NCBI RefSeq assembly: GCF_000178835.2 | Contig: NC_015275.1 | Location: 4,617,001 to 4,681,000, forward strand | Origin: Cellulosilyticum lentocellum DSM 5427 | GTDB taxonomy: Bacteria > Bacillota > Clostridia > Lachnospirales > Cellulosilyticaceae | Reading direction: 5' to 3' | DNA: 64,000 nucleotides | In this document: in pieces, positions 27,233-36,013 of the stretch | Position numbering within the stretch: the stretch's first letter is position 1 | Layout of the letters: each line of letters begins with the position of its first letter | Notes under the pieces: model-generated | Told to the model about the DNA's origin: nothing | What the model saw: only the letters and a program-made list of their open reading frames with translations | Databases searched by the model: none | Translations under genes and position numbers: made by a program

Positions 27233-29479
27233 TTAATTAACTTTTATTTTAAACTCTTCTTCTACTAAACTGATTTTACAACTTCCACCTTCATTTAAAC
27301 TTCCAAATAAAATTTCTTGTGCCAAAAGAGGCTTTATTTTACTTTCTATTAAACGTGAAATTTCTCGTGCTCCATACTCCGCAGAAACTCCCTTTGTGAC
27401 TATATATTCTATACATTTTTGATTAAAGCTTAGTTTAATTCCTTTTTCTTTTGCCACTTTTTTAAGCTTACTAAGCTCTTTTCGTACAATTAATAATGCC
27501 ATATCTTCTGTAATATGATTAAATGCAATAATACTTGATAAACGATTTCTAAATTCAGGAGAAAATACTTTCTTAACTTCATCATTAATTGCTTCTCCTT
27601 GAATCTTTCTTTCACCAAATCCCACAAGGTTTTTACCTATTCTTGAAGCACCTGCATTAGATGTCATAATTAAAATAACATTTCTAAAGTCAGCCTTGCG
27701 TCCCTTATTGTCTGTAAGCGTTGCATAGTCCATGACTTGAAGTAAGATATTATAGATATCTTGATGTGCTTTTTCTATTTCATCCAGTAAAAGTACACAG
27801 TAGGGAGACTTTCTAATTGCATCTGTTAATAAACCGCCTTCTTCATACCCTATATATCCCGGTGGTGAACCTATTAGCTTTGAGGCAGTATGCTTTTCTG
27901 TATATTCACTCATATCAAAACGTATCAGCTTGATACCTAACTCATTAGCTAAACATTTTGCAATTTCAGTTTTACCTACTCCTGTTGGTCCTACAAAAAG
28001 TAAGCTAGCTATAGGCTTATTCATTTCACTTAGCCCTGCTCTAGATAATTTAATACTCATCACTACTTGTTCGATTGCTTTATCCTGTCCAAATACTTGT
28101 TTTTTTAGGTTCTGTTCTAATTGTCCTAATACCTGTACTTCATTTTTTTCTATCTTTTGCTGCGGTATATGACATATCTTAGATAATGTCTGCTCTATAA
28201 TAGATAAATCTATAATAGGTTTCTTTTTACGATTTTTAGAACCACTATCATATACTGTATAATAGGCTCCTGCCTCATCAAGTAAATCTATAGCCTTATC
28301 TGGTAGAAATCGATCATTCATATATTGCTGACTTAATTGTACAGCACCTCTAATGGCTTCATCTGTATAGGTTACCCCATGATAAGCTTCATAACTAGAC
28401 TTTAATCCTCTTAAAATAGTAATAGCCTCTTCTATACTAGGTTCTAATACTTCAATAGCTTGAAATCTTCTAACAAGCCCTTTATCTTTTTCAACATACT
28501 TTTTATATTCTTCAAAAGTAGTCGCACCAATAAACTTTATACTTCCTTCTGTTAAGTATGGTTTTAATAAATTAGATGCATCTAAAGAACCTGCTCCTAA
28601 AGAACCTGCTCCCACGATATTATGAATCTCATCTATATAAACAATAGGTTTATATTGCTTCTTTAAAATATCCAAAATCTTTTTTAAACGCTTTTCAAAA
28701 TCTCCTCTATATTGTGTACCTGCTAAAGTGGCTCCTAAATCCAAGCTGAAAATTTGAGCCCCTTCTAATACTTTAGGAACCTTTCCCTCATTTAATAATT
28801 GTGCAATTCCCATTGTAATAGCTGTTTTTCCCACTCCAGGTTCACCTATATGAATAGGATTATTCTTGTTTTTTCTACAAAGTACTTGTATTGTACGTTT
28901 CAAGATTTCTTCTCGTCCTATAAGTGGCTCATTACTTGCTGCTACAACTTTATTTAGATTGGTTACATACTTGGCTATACTCTCTATATCCTTTTCTTCT
29001 GAAGTAGTTTGTTCCTCTTCCTCTTCATCAGAAGGCTTCTCTAGTTGTGTGCTATCATCATCTTGTGCATGACAAAGCTCGAATAATAAATCCCTTAAAG
29101 TAACGCCCTGCTCTAAAATATAATAAACACCATAACTTTCTGGCAAACCCATAATCCCTGATAGCAAGTGATCTAATTCAATCTGTTCTTTCCCACTATT
29201 AATTACCTGTTCACTTGATCGTATATATACTTGCTGTAAGCTAAAACTTTCTATTGGTTCTATATCTTCTTTCTTTTCTAGGTTTTCTTCCAGATATCCC
29301 TCTAAATTAGTTTTGAGCACTTGAATATCTCCATTACAAGCTTCAAATGCTTCACAAAATACAGATACATCACACATAACTAGCAATATGTGCTCAGGTG
29401 TAATGTATTCATGTTTATAATTACAAGCCAGTTCTTTAGCTTTCATAATAAGCCTACTGACAACCTTTGAAATATACAC
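27233..29479 (-). CDS. clpA: ATP-dependent Clp protease ATP-binding subunit ClpA
   Basis: 748 residues with an N-terminal Clp_N double repeat, an acidic linker (DEEEEEQ), AAA module 1 (GEPGVGKTA, IVYIDEIHNI) and AAA module 2 (FVGPTGVGKTE, VLLLDEIEKAH), then the ClpB-type C-terminal domain. A VGF tripeptide after the TSNAG segment sits where ClpA has its ClpP-binding IGL/IGF loop, so docking to ClpP is expected. It lacks the ClpB middle domain. The start is a GTG three bases after the clpS stop, with GAGGTG upstream. Confidence 0.94.
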   Translation of the reverse strand: MYISKVVSRLIMKAKELACNYKHEYITPEHILLVMCDVSVFCEAFEACNGDIQVLKTNLEGYLEENLEKKEDIEPIESFSLQQVYIRSSEQVINSGKEQIELDHLLSGIMGLPESYGVYYILEQGVTLRDLLFELCHAQDDDSTQLEKPSDEEEEEQTTSEEKDIESIAKYVTNLNKVVAASNEPLIGREEILKRTIQVLCRKNKNNPIHIGEPGVGKTAITMGIAQLLNEGKVPKVLEGAQIFSLDLGATLAGTQYRGDFEKRLKKILDILKKQYKPIVYIDEIHNIVGAGSLGAGSLDASNLLKPYLTEGSIKFIGATTFEEYKKYVEKDKGLVRRFQAIEVLEPSIEEAITILRGLKSSYEAYHGVTYTDEAIRGAVQLSQQYMNDRFLPDKAIDLLDEAGAYYTVYDSGSKNRKKKPIIDLSIIEQTLSKICHIPQQKIEKNEVQVLGQLEQNLKKQVFGQDKAIEQVVMSIKLSRAGLSEMNKPIASLLFVGPTGVGKTEIAKCLANELGIKLIRFDMSEYTEKHTASKLIGSPPGYIGYEEGGLLTDAIRKSPYCVLLLDEIEKAHQDIYNILLQVMDYATLTDNKGRKADFRNVILIMTSNAGASRIGKNLVGFGERKIQGEAINDEVKKVFSPEFRNRLSSIIAFNHITEDMALLIVRKELSKLKKVAKEKGIKLSFNQKCIEYIVTKGVSAEYGAREISRLIESKIKPLLAQEILFGSLNEGGSCKISLVEEEFKIKVN

Positions 29480-29482
29480 CTT

Positions 29483-29782
29483 CTACACCTCTTCTACACT
29501 TAGTTTAAATGGAAATCCTTCTTCTTTTGCCCAAGACATAGCTGTTCCAGCTTTAGTCATTGCAATATCATATGAGTAAATACCAGCCACACCATGCCCT
29601 GCTTTATGAACATCCATCATAATCTTTTCTGCCTCTGCTGCACTCTTATTAAATATCTGTGTTAATACCTCAACAACAAATTCCATTGTTGTGTAATCAT
29701 CGTTAAACATAATAACCTGATATTGCTTAGGCAATTTTACCTTAGCTTTTATTTTTTGGTTTAAATCATGATTTGGTTTCAT
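29483..29782 (-). CDS. clpS: ATP-dependent Clp protease adaptor ClpS
   Basis: 99 residues; QVIMFNDDYTTMEFVVEVL and the later VHKAGHGVAGIY segment are hallmarks of ClpS, which delivers N-degron substrates to ClpA. The ATG at 29782 follows GGAGAGG. It is immediately upstream of clpA, the classic two-gene operon that in Firmicutes is confined to lineages which have ClpA in addition to ClpC. Confidence 0.95.
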   Translation of the reverse strand: MKPNHDLNQKIKAKVKLPKQYQVIMFNDDYTTMEFVVEVLTQIFNKSAAEAEKIMMDVHKAGHGVAGIYSYDIAMTKAGTAMSWAKEEGFPFKLSVEEV

Positions 29783-29828
29783 AAATTTCCTCTCCAATAG
29801 CTTATTGATACTATTATATCACATCAAA

Positions 29829-29882
29829 ATAAAAGATAGCTTATTTCCTCCCTTACTTCTTGGAACAAGCTATCTTTTTATT
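29829..29882 (-). terminator. terminator between the DUF2087 regulator and clpS
   Basis: Arms AAAAGATAGCTT (29831-29842) and AAGCTATCTTTTT (29867-29879), with a 24-base loop and a T/A tract on both sides. Confidence 0.75.
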
Positions 29883-29898
29883 ATACCATTATTTTATT

Positions 29899-30663
29899 TT
29901 ATGCCCCCTTTACCCAGTAGATACCACCTTTTTCTGTACGGCTTAAAAAGCCATACTCTAATAGTTCTCTTTTCAAAAGTGAATAATCAATATAAATATT
30001 CATTAATAGACGGTTAACTTCTACATCCTCGTATTTCTCTCCTTTTGAAAAATGCTCTGTAATATATTCTAATATAACTTTCCTTGCCTTTTCTGTATTA
30101 GGATAACTTCTTAATCTACCTGAAGGTGTTATATGATTCTCAAGTATCTTCCTCTTATCTCGATCAGGCATGCCTAGATTCTGATTAATGGTATAAATGT
30201 ATCCTTCTTGATTTGAACACACATCCCATGAGCTATGCCCCGTATTTTGCTTTTCCCCCAGTAAAGTCATTACTGTCAAAAATACTTTTGCTTGTTTTTC
30301 CTTTTCTCTCAATTTATAACGATGATTACGAATAGTCGATCCTGCCACCCCTAAATAATTAGCTATCTCCTTATCTGATAAACCACTTGCAAATAGATTG
30401 ATTAACTCTAGCTGTAATTCTGATAAACCCATAGTATTTGGAGACATTTTTAATAGATATGCTAATACTGAATGATGTACCTCTTGAATATGTAACAGAA
30501 CTGCTTTCTGAGCATCAAATAATTTACCGTGTATAGAATAAATTTCTCCCTTAGAAAAATACTGTCCACATAAAAGACATGTATACCCTTGATCCCCTTC
30601 CTTATATCCCCTTAATAATTCTTCATTTGAGGCATTTTCAAATAATGCTATCTCTAATTGCAT
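29899..30663 (-). CDS. LuxR-type HTH / DUF2087 transcriptional regulator with Cys-His N-domain
   Basis: 254 residues. A putative metal-binding N-terminal segment has CLLCG (about 29-33) and later histidines (HIQEVHH), then a LuxR-like helix-turn-helix (ASGLSDKEIANYLGVAGSTIRNH), and a C-terminal DUF2087 module (RLRSYPNTEKARKVILEY and the LLKRELLEYGFLSRT tail). DUF2087 proteins are predicted regulators, often with an HTH. Target genes are not indicated by the context, as it is bounded by terminators. Confidence 0.8.
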   Translation of the reverse strand: MQLEIALFENASNEELLRGYKEGDQGYTCLLCGQYFSKGEIYSIHGKLFDAQKAVLLHIQEVHHSVLAYLLKMSPNTMGLSELQLELINLFASGLSDKEIANYLGVAGSTIRNHRYKLREKEKQAKVFLTVMTLLGEKQNTGHSSWDVCSNQEGYIYTINQNLGMPDRDKRKILENHITPSGRLRSYPNTEKARKVILEYITEHFSKGEKYEDVEVNRLLMNIYIDYSLLKRELLEYGFLSRTEKGGIYWVKGA

Positions 30664-30885
30664 GACTCTCCTCCTCTTTTGTAATCATATTCTATTATTG
30701 TAATTTTTTTACATTTTTATTATAATAACTCTTTTTTGATAAATTGTCTATAATTTCAAGAACATTTTATCCATTCGTTGATATGAACTTATCTCCGGCT
30801 CTACATTAGGTTGAAATAGGTTTTTCCTTGAAACTATTGTGAAGCATATAATTATCCTATAAAAATAATTAAAACTTTTTCAAAC
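30664..30885. other. spacer with no recognised element
   Basis: AT-rich stretch upstream of the DUF2087 regulator. I see no reading frame with a ribosome site and no structured RNA; it presumably holds the regulator's promoter. Confidence 0.5.
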
Positions 30886-30936
30886 AAAAAAGCACCATAT
30901 AACTAGTATACATTTCTAGCTATATAGAGCTTTTTT
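30886..30936 (-). terminator. terminator after the small membrane protein gene
   Basis: AAAAAAGC (30886-30893) and GCTTTTTT (30929-30936) with a largely complementary interior; downstream of the gene ending at 30977. Confidence 0.75.
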
Positions 30937-30976
30937 CATCTGCATTAACAAGTATTAACTTCTAGGCACACCTATT

Positions 30977-31342
30977 TTATGTCCGTTCCTTATATTGCTC
31001 TAAGTATTCTATCAAGCGCGGCCTATCCTCTTTATTGATCTGATATTTTAAAATATTGATAGCTCCATATTGTCCCTTAAAAATAATAATACTATTTCTT
31101 TTAAGGGCAACATCTGAGATATTATATGTATATATTTTAATACTTCTTCCTAATCTTTTTATTTCTATCTCATTATCTCTAATTTCAATTTCTTTTATCC
31201 ATATGACTGTTACATAGTAGATAAACCATCCTGCACATAGGGCTATCGTCCATATTCCTACTTGACTCACAAAACATAATATTAACATTATGATTATAAT
31301 TCCACCAATAAACCACTCATTTTTGCTTCCCTTAATGCGCAC
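30977..31342 (-). CDS. small membrane protein, PH-like C-terminal domain
   Basis: 121 residues. Two hydrophobic segments (about 10-28 and 32-50) are followed by a beta-rich tail (EIEIRDNEIEIKRLGR, KIYTYNISDVAL) reminiscent of bacterial PH-like domains. The start is a GTG at 31342 with GAGGTGA upstream. Function unknown. A 17-bp perfect hairpin lies between it and the YitT gene. Confidence 0.7.
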   Translation of the reverse strand: MRIKGSKNEWFIGGIIIIMLILCFVSQVGIWTIALCAGWFIYYVTVIWIKEIEIRDNEIEIKRLGRSIKIYTYNISDVALKRNSIIIFKGQYGAINILKYQINKEDRPRLIEYLEQYKERT

Positions 31343-31430
31343 TCGATCACCTCATTTATTGTTGTTATTCAACTCTATAAATAATTATATACCAATGTAA
31401 ATATTTTGTATATTTCTATTAATCAAGTAC

Positions 31431-31468
31431 AGCATAATAGGACTATCCTATGATAGTCCTATTATGCT
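31431..31468. repeat. 17-bp perfect hairpin without T-tract
   Basis: Arms at 31431-31447 and 31452-31468 (AGCATAATAGGACTATC and its complement) around CTAT. It directly follows the YitT-family gene but has no T-run on either side. Confidence 0.8.
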
Positions 31469-31473
31469 AAACC

Positions 31474-32358
31474 CTATGCTAATGAATTATATTCCTCTAT
31501 AAAACCTTCTCCTAATACCTCTCTTACATCTGCTATCGTCACAAATGCTGCTTTATCAATCTCTCTTACTAACTCTCTAAGCTTGGTGATCTCTTTTTGT
31601 GACACAACAACAAATAACATTTCCTTATCTTGCTTTGTATACATTCCCTTTGCCTTAATCCCCGTTACACCTCGAGGTATTTTTTGCATAATTGCCTCTG
31701 AAATTTCTGCATTTTTGTCTGACATAATAAATGCCGCCTTAGCATAATTCATTCCTTCAAGTACATTGGTAATAACCTTAGAAGTAATAAAAACTGCAAT
31801 AATAGCATACATTGCTTTTGTTGAACCAAAAACCATCATTCCGGCTAAAATAATAATTGCATCAATAGCTAACATTAATTTTGCAATAGGAAATCTGGTA
31901 TGCTTAAATTTAATAATAGTTGCTAACATATCCGTGCCACCTGTGGTAGCCCCTGCTTTTAACACAACACCTATACCTAACCCTAGAATAGCACCACCGA
32001 ATACTCCTCCTAATAAAAGATCATTATTAACCTTCAATATATTAGGAATAAATTCTGTATACCAAAGTGCTGCAGTTAATAAACCTACTGCCCATAGTGA
32101 TTTTTTTGCAAATTCGAATCCTCTTTGCTTAATACTAATAATAAAAAGTGGAATATTTAAAACTAAATTGGTAACCCATAATGGAATTTCAAACCCTAAG
32201 GTCTCTACAGATACTTCTTTAACTATAATCGTTACACCCGATAAGCCACCTGTAACAAGTCCTAATGGTGATGTAAACCAGTTAATGCCTAATGCTAGTA
32301 TAGTAGTTCCTAGCAAAATCATTAGAAATTCTTTTTTTGTAATTAATAACTTCTTCAT
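31474..32358 (-). CDS. YitT-family membrane protein
   Basis: 294 residues: five or six membrane spans (first at ILLGTTILALGINWF), the GLVTGGLSG and AGATTGGTDML glycine-rich signatures of YitT, and a C-terminal DUF2179 domain of about 80 residues (MLFVVVSQKEITKLRELV). The ATG at 32358 follows AAGGAG; upstream in-frame starts lack a site. Transport function is suspected for the family but the substrate is not established. Confidence 0.9.
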   Translation of the reverse strand: MKKLLITKKEFLMILLGTTILALGINWFTSPLGLVTGGLSGVTIIVKEVSVETLGFEIPLWVTNLVLNIPLFIISIKQRGFEFAKKSLWAVGLLTAALWYTEFIPNILKVNNDLLLGGVFGGAILGLGIGVVLKAGATTGGTDMLATIIKFKHTRFPIAKLMLAIDAIIILAGMMVFGSTKAMYAIIAVFITSKVITNVLEGMNYAKAAFIMSDKNAEISEAIMQKIPRGVTGIKAKGMYTKQDKEMLFVVVSQKEITKLRELVREIDKAAFVTIADVREVLGEGFIEEYNSLA

Positions 32359-32419
32359 GTTGTCTCCTTCCTCTGCTGTGCTTAGTAAGTTCATTAATTA
32401 GCTCTATACACACAAAAAG

Positions 32420-32447
32420 AAAAGCCGTTATTAGTAACAGCTTTTCC
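32420..32447 (-). terminator. terminator
   Basis: GAAAAGCcGTTA-TTAG-TAACaGCTTTTC with T-rich flanks on both strands, downstream of the minus-strand gene ending at 32516. Confidence 0.75.
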
Positions 32448-32515
32448 CTTTTTTACTTATTATAACCTATTAAACATATTTTGTATAATCCTATTATCCA
32501 AATAATTTCATACCT

Positions 32516-32839
32516 CTATCTACTTTGAGATTCGATCTGCATTGTAATGTACCCTTCTTCTTTTTGAATGCTTAACTTCTTTGCCTCTAAATGGAGCTCA
32601 AAATTGGCAAAGCTTGAAAACAAATCAACATCTCTTAAAACATGAACAGTCACCCATTTAGAAAGAGGTGTTGTACGAACCAATATTGCTCTAGACATAG
32701 GAAACTGTATACGAGACATTCTTGCTACTTCTAAATTTAGATTAAGAGGATAGGAATATGTTTCAATAAAAAAATCCTGATCTCCTTCCCTCTCAATAAC
32801 TCTTGCCTCTAAGTTAGTTCTGAATAATTCATGTTCCAT
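32516..32839 (-). CDS. hypothetical protein, 107 residues
   Basis: Not recognised. Soluble, no signal peptide or membrane span, mixed alpha/beta character with several hydrophobic beta-like strands (RAILVRTTPLSKWVTVHVL). It is a monocistronic gene with its own terminator. Codon use is like its neighbours, so it looks like a genuine gene. Confidence 0.65.
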   Translation of the reverse strand: MEHELFRTNLEARVIEREGDQDFFIETYSYPLNLNLEVARMSRIQFPMSRAILVRTTPLSKWVTVHVLRDVDLFSSFANFELHLEAKKLSIQKEEGYITMQIESQSR

Positions 32840-32942
32840 GGACTACCCTTTCTAATAATCAATCTTTTTTTATACTTACCTTATCCTCTTATTATTTTAG
32901 TGTCAACACCTCATTATTAATGACGATACATATTGTTAAATT

Positions 32943-33503
32943 CTAAATGCATAAATTTGCTTTTTTTAGAGATGATTTGAGTATAGGGCCCACGACAGTG
33001 GCTATTATAATTTTAATGCCATCACCTACTAAAAATGGAAGCACACAACTGCTTAATGCCCCTACTAAACTTACTTTCATTTGATACATAAACCAAATAG
33101 TTCCTAATGCATAGGCTATAGCCGTTCCTAAAATCATTCCTGCAACATACATATATACTTTTCCTTCAAATCGCTCTATGCAATAACCACTAATAATAGC
33201 TAAGAAAATAAAGCCTATTAAATAGCCTCCTGTAGGACCTACTAGTTTTCCTACTCCTCCGGTAAATCCTGAGAATACAGGAAGACCGATAAGACCAATT
33301 AATAAGTAGATACAATAACTTATTGTCCCCTTTTTGGAACCCAATATAAACACTGTTATGTAGATTACTAAATTTGTTAATGAAATAGGTACTCCACCTG
33401 GTAATTGAATAGATAATGGCGCTAGAATACATGTAATTGCTGCCATTAAAGCTATAAGTACCATTTGATAAGTTTGAGATTTTTTGTTATCTAACTTTTG
33501 CAT
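32943..33503 (-). CDS. bioY: biotin transporter BioY
   Basis: 186 residues with about six spans; the segments VPISLTNLVIYITVFILG and LIGLPVFSGFTGGVGKLVGPTGGYLIGF are the BioY signature (biotin-binding S component of an ECF transporter, or a stand-alone carrier). AAGGAGG precedes the ATG. The ECF A/T subunits are not here and would be shared from elsewhere. A BirA-type operator overlaps its promoter. Confidence 0.95.
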   Translation of the reverse strand: MQKLDNKKSQTYQMVLIALMAAITCILAPLSIQLPGGVPISLTNLVIYITVFILGSKKGTISYCIYLLIGLIGLPVFSGFTGGVGKLVGPTGGYLIGFIFLAIISGYCIERFEGKVYMYVAGMILGTAIAYALGTIWFMYQMKVSLVGALSSCVLPFLVGDGIKIIIATVVGPILKSSLKKANLCI

Positions 33504-33540
33504 ATTTTTATTCCTCCTTATATAATAAACTTCCCCTTTT

Positions 33541-33595
33541 ATTATAGGAGCCTTACCGCCAATTTGTCAACACATTTAATTTTACAGGTTTACAA
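33541..33595 (-). promoter_or_regulatory. bioY promoter with BirA-type operator
   Basis: Minus-strand -35 TTGACA (33565-33570), 18-base spacer, -10 TATAAT (33541-33546). The operator half-sites TTGTAAACC (33587-33595) and TGTTGACAA (33564-33572) are separated by 14 bases, the geometry known for Firmicute BirA. The inner half covers the -35 box, so biotin-charged BirA would repress. Confidence 0.8.
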
Positions 33596-33606
33596 TTAGC
33601 ATTAGA

Positions 33607-33634
33607 AAAAAGGACATTGGAAATGTCCTTTTTC
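33607..33634 (-). terminator. terminator after the repeat-rich acetyltransferase gene
   Basis: AAAAAGGACATT-GGA-AATGTCCTTTTT, a perfect 12-bp stem with T-tract, seven bases beyond the stop codon. Confidence 0.9.
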
Positions 33635-33640
33635 TATATC

Positions 33641-35806
33641 TTACTTTTCAGTTTCAATTTCTTTAATTACTTTTGCCGGATTACCACCTATTAACACATT
33701 ATCTGGCACATCTGCTAATACTACTGAACCAGGTACGACAACCACATTATCCCCTATAGTAACACCTGGGTTAATGATTGAGCCTCCACCAATCCACACA
33801 TTATTTCCTATGGTAATAGGTTTAGCATATTCATAGCCTATACTTCTCTTCTCAGGATTTAAAGGGTACGCGGAGGTATAAATTCCTACTTGAGGAGATA
33901 AAATACAATTATCGCCTATTTTGACCTGGCAACTATCTAAAATAACACATTCATAACCAGCATAAAAATTATCTCCAATATGAATATTATAGCCATAATC
34001 ACATCTAAAATTAGGTTCAATGTGTATATATTCTCCTGTAGAACCAAAAAGCTCTTTTAATATTTTTATAGTAGCCTTTTTATCTTCTACATCAGTATTG
34101 TTAAACTCTCTTAATAACCTTCTTGCACGTCGTTTATCATTAGCGAACTCATCTCCCCATGCAATATAAAGTTCACCTGCTAGCATCTTTTCTTTTTCAG
34201 TCTTAATATGTACTTCTATCTCTGTCGATGCTGTACGTATATTCTCAAGGATCTTTTCTTCTTCACTAGCATCATCTTTAACAGGCCTAATAAGCGCCGC
34301 TATTTCTGCTTCATCTAGCTGTAGTTTAGGTATTTGTATCTCCCTATCATCCTCTATCAATTCATCTTCTGCATATTCTTCATCATCTTCGTAGTCACTA
34401 TAGTCCTCGTCATCTTCATCATCACTATAGTCCTCATCATCTTCATTATCGCTGTATTCTTCATGATCTTCATCATATTCTTCACTTTCATCGATTTCAT
34501 ATAAAGTAGCTTCTTCTGCTACTTCTTCTATATCTTCAAAATCATCTTCAAATTCTTGATCTAATTCAGAAATTTTTTGTTCTAAACTTTCATGCTCTAA
34601 CTTAATTGGACGATGTTTTATCTTCTCTATTGGTATACCAAAAATAGACTTTCTTTTTTGCTTTGCATCCTCTTCTTGTAATATCTCTCTAGCTTTCTCA
34701 GCTTCTTGTATTAGCCTTTCTGTCTCCTCGGCTTCTTGTCTTAATCTTTCTGCTTCCTCTGCTTCTTGCCTTAATCTTTCTGCTTCTTCTGCTTCTTGCC
34801 TTAACCTCTCTGCTTCTTGCCTTAACCTTTCCGCTTCCTCGGCTTCTTGTCTTAATCTTTCTGCTTCCTCTGCTTCTTGCCTCAATCTTTCTGCTTCTTC
34901 TGCTTCTTGCCTTAACCTTTCCGCTTCCTCGGCTTCTTGTCTTAATCTTTCTGCTTCCTCTGCTTCTTGCCTCAATCTTTCTGCTTCTTCTGCTTCTTGC
35001 CTTAACCTTTCCGCTTCCTCGGCTTCTTGTCTTAATCTTTCTGCTTCCTCTGCTTCTTGCCTCAATCTTTCTGCTTCTTCTGCTTCTTGCCTTAACCTCT
35101 CTGCTTCTTCTGCTTCTTGCCTTAACCTCTCTGCTTCTTCTGCTTCTTGCCTTAACCTTTCCGCTTCCTCGGCTTCTTGTCTTAACCTTTCTGCTTCTTC
35201 TGCTTCTTGCCTTAACCTTTCTGCTTCTTCTGCTTCTTCTGCTTCTTGCCTTAACCTTTCCGCTTCTTCCTGTATTTTCTGTAATAATTCCTCTTCTTCT
35301 ATTTGTTCCTTACTTTTCTCTGGTATACGATATTCATATAATGATACTGTTCTATTTTCTATAGAAGATGGTGATTCCTTAATATAAGTTGCCCCTAATT
35401 TTTCATAGAATCCATTAGCAAACGGGTCACTAAAGATGTATAGTTTCTCTATACCATTTTCTCTACAATACTCCTGGGCGTATTCCATTAATTCTGTTCC
35501 AATGCCACTTCTTATATAAGCTGGGCGAATATAAATATGGTCTAACCAATAGCCCCGGCTAATAAATACTTCACCATTCCAATGTTCTTGATTTACCTCA
35601 ACAATAGAAAAATATCCGATAATGGTATCTTTCTTCTGCGCTACATACACAATATTCTGCTCAATGTAATCCTCCGTTATAGTAAGTTCATCATGCCATA
35701 CTTCAAAATATTCTTCTGGATAATTCCAATAACGCTTTGCTCCAAATGATATACTCGTTAAGAATAATGCGTCTGTTGCTAATGCTCTTCTTATAGTAAG
35801 CTCCAT
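33641..35806 (-). CDS. GNAT / coiled-coil repeat / acidic / maltose-acetyltransferase-like fusion protein
   Basis: 721 residues, no signal peptide. Residues 1-160 form a GNAT domain with an acetyl-CoA loop RPAYIRSGIGTEL (94-106). About 180-360 is a coiled coil of some 18 ten-residue repeats (AERLRQEAEE), then a degenerate tail to 385. About 420-505 is extremely acidic (runs of D, E, Y, S). From about 545 a Mac segment and left-handed beta-helix hexapeptide repeats resemble maltose/galactoside O-acetyltransferase. At the usual catalytic histidine (YTATHPL in relatives) this protein reads YTSAYPL, so Tyr replaces His. Two acyltransferase folds joined by a long helical arm in one chain is unusual; function unknown. 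Confidence 0.85.
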   Translation of the reverse strand: MELTIRRALATDALFLTSISFGAKRYWNYPEEYFEVWHDELTITEDYIEQNIVYVAQKKDTIIGYFSIVEVNQEHWNGEVFISRGYWLDHIYIRPAYIRSGIGTELMEYAQEYCRENGIEKLYIFSDPFANGFYEKLGATYIKESPSSIENRTVSLYEYRIPEKSKEQIEEEELLQKIQEEAERLRQEAEEAEEAERLRQEAEEAERLRQEAEEAERLRQEAEEAERLRQEAEEAERLRQEAEEAERLRQEAEEAERLRQEAEEAERLRQEAEEAERLRQEAEEAERLRQEAEEAERLRQEAEEAERLRQEAEEAERLRQEAEEAERLRQEAERLRQEAEEAERLRQEAEEAERLRQEAEETERLIQEAEKAREILQEEDAKQKRKSIFGIPIEKIKHRPIKLEHESLEQKISELDQEFEDDFEDIEEVAEEATLYEIDESEEYDEDHEEYSDNEDDEDYSDDEDDEDYSDYEDDEEYAEDELIEDDREIQIPKLQLDEAEIAALIRPVKDDASEEEKILENIRTASTEIEVHIKTEKEKMLAGELYIAWGDEFANDKRRARRLLREFNNTDVEDKKATIKILKELFGSTGEYIHIEPNFRCDYGYNIHIGDNFYAGYECVILDSCQVKIGDNCILSPQVGIYTSAYPLNPEKRSIGYEYAKPITIGNNVWIGGGSIINPGVTIGDNVVVVPGSVVLADVPDNVLIGGNPAKVIKEIETEK
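34735..35268 (-). repeat. 30-bp in-frame tandem repeats with 90-bp higher-order unit
   Basis: About 18 copies of a 30-bp unit encode AERLRQEAEE within the fusion gene. Between 34831 and 35100 three successive 90-bp blocks share the same three synonymous variants in order, showing recent block duplication. Near 34810-34830 one unit is shortened to 18-21 bp. Confidence 0.9.
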
Positions 35807-35967
35807 GCTATATATCCCCCTTTAAATAGGTGCTTCTGACTTCCCTCTTATAAGTTTTTCCTATTGTACTTTAGTAAAATATCCTATATAAAAAATATAC
35901 TGTAATTATCTTGTATCATCAATAGATTTTTGAATATATTCTTAATATTTTAAATTAAATTTTGAAC

Positions 35968-36013
35968 AAAAAAAGTCATCGTATATGTAGATTTTATACG
36001 ATGACCTTTTTTA
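35968..36013 (-). terminator. terminator after the 45-residue gene
   Basis: Arms AAGTCATCGTATA (35973-35985) and TATACGATGAC (35995-36005) followed by T-runs on both strands; directly after the small gene's stop. Confidence 0.85.

Noticed and set aside
33190-33432. 80-codon minus-strand frame inside bioY
   Set aside because: Shadow of the strongly supported bioY frame.
34735-35268. CRISPR-like array
   Set aside because: Regular 30-bp repeats without spacers, all in frame and coding for a coiled coil; no cas genes.
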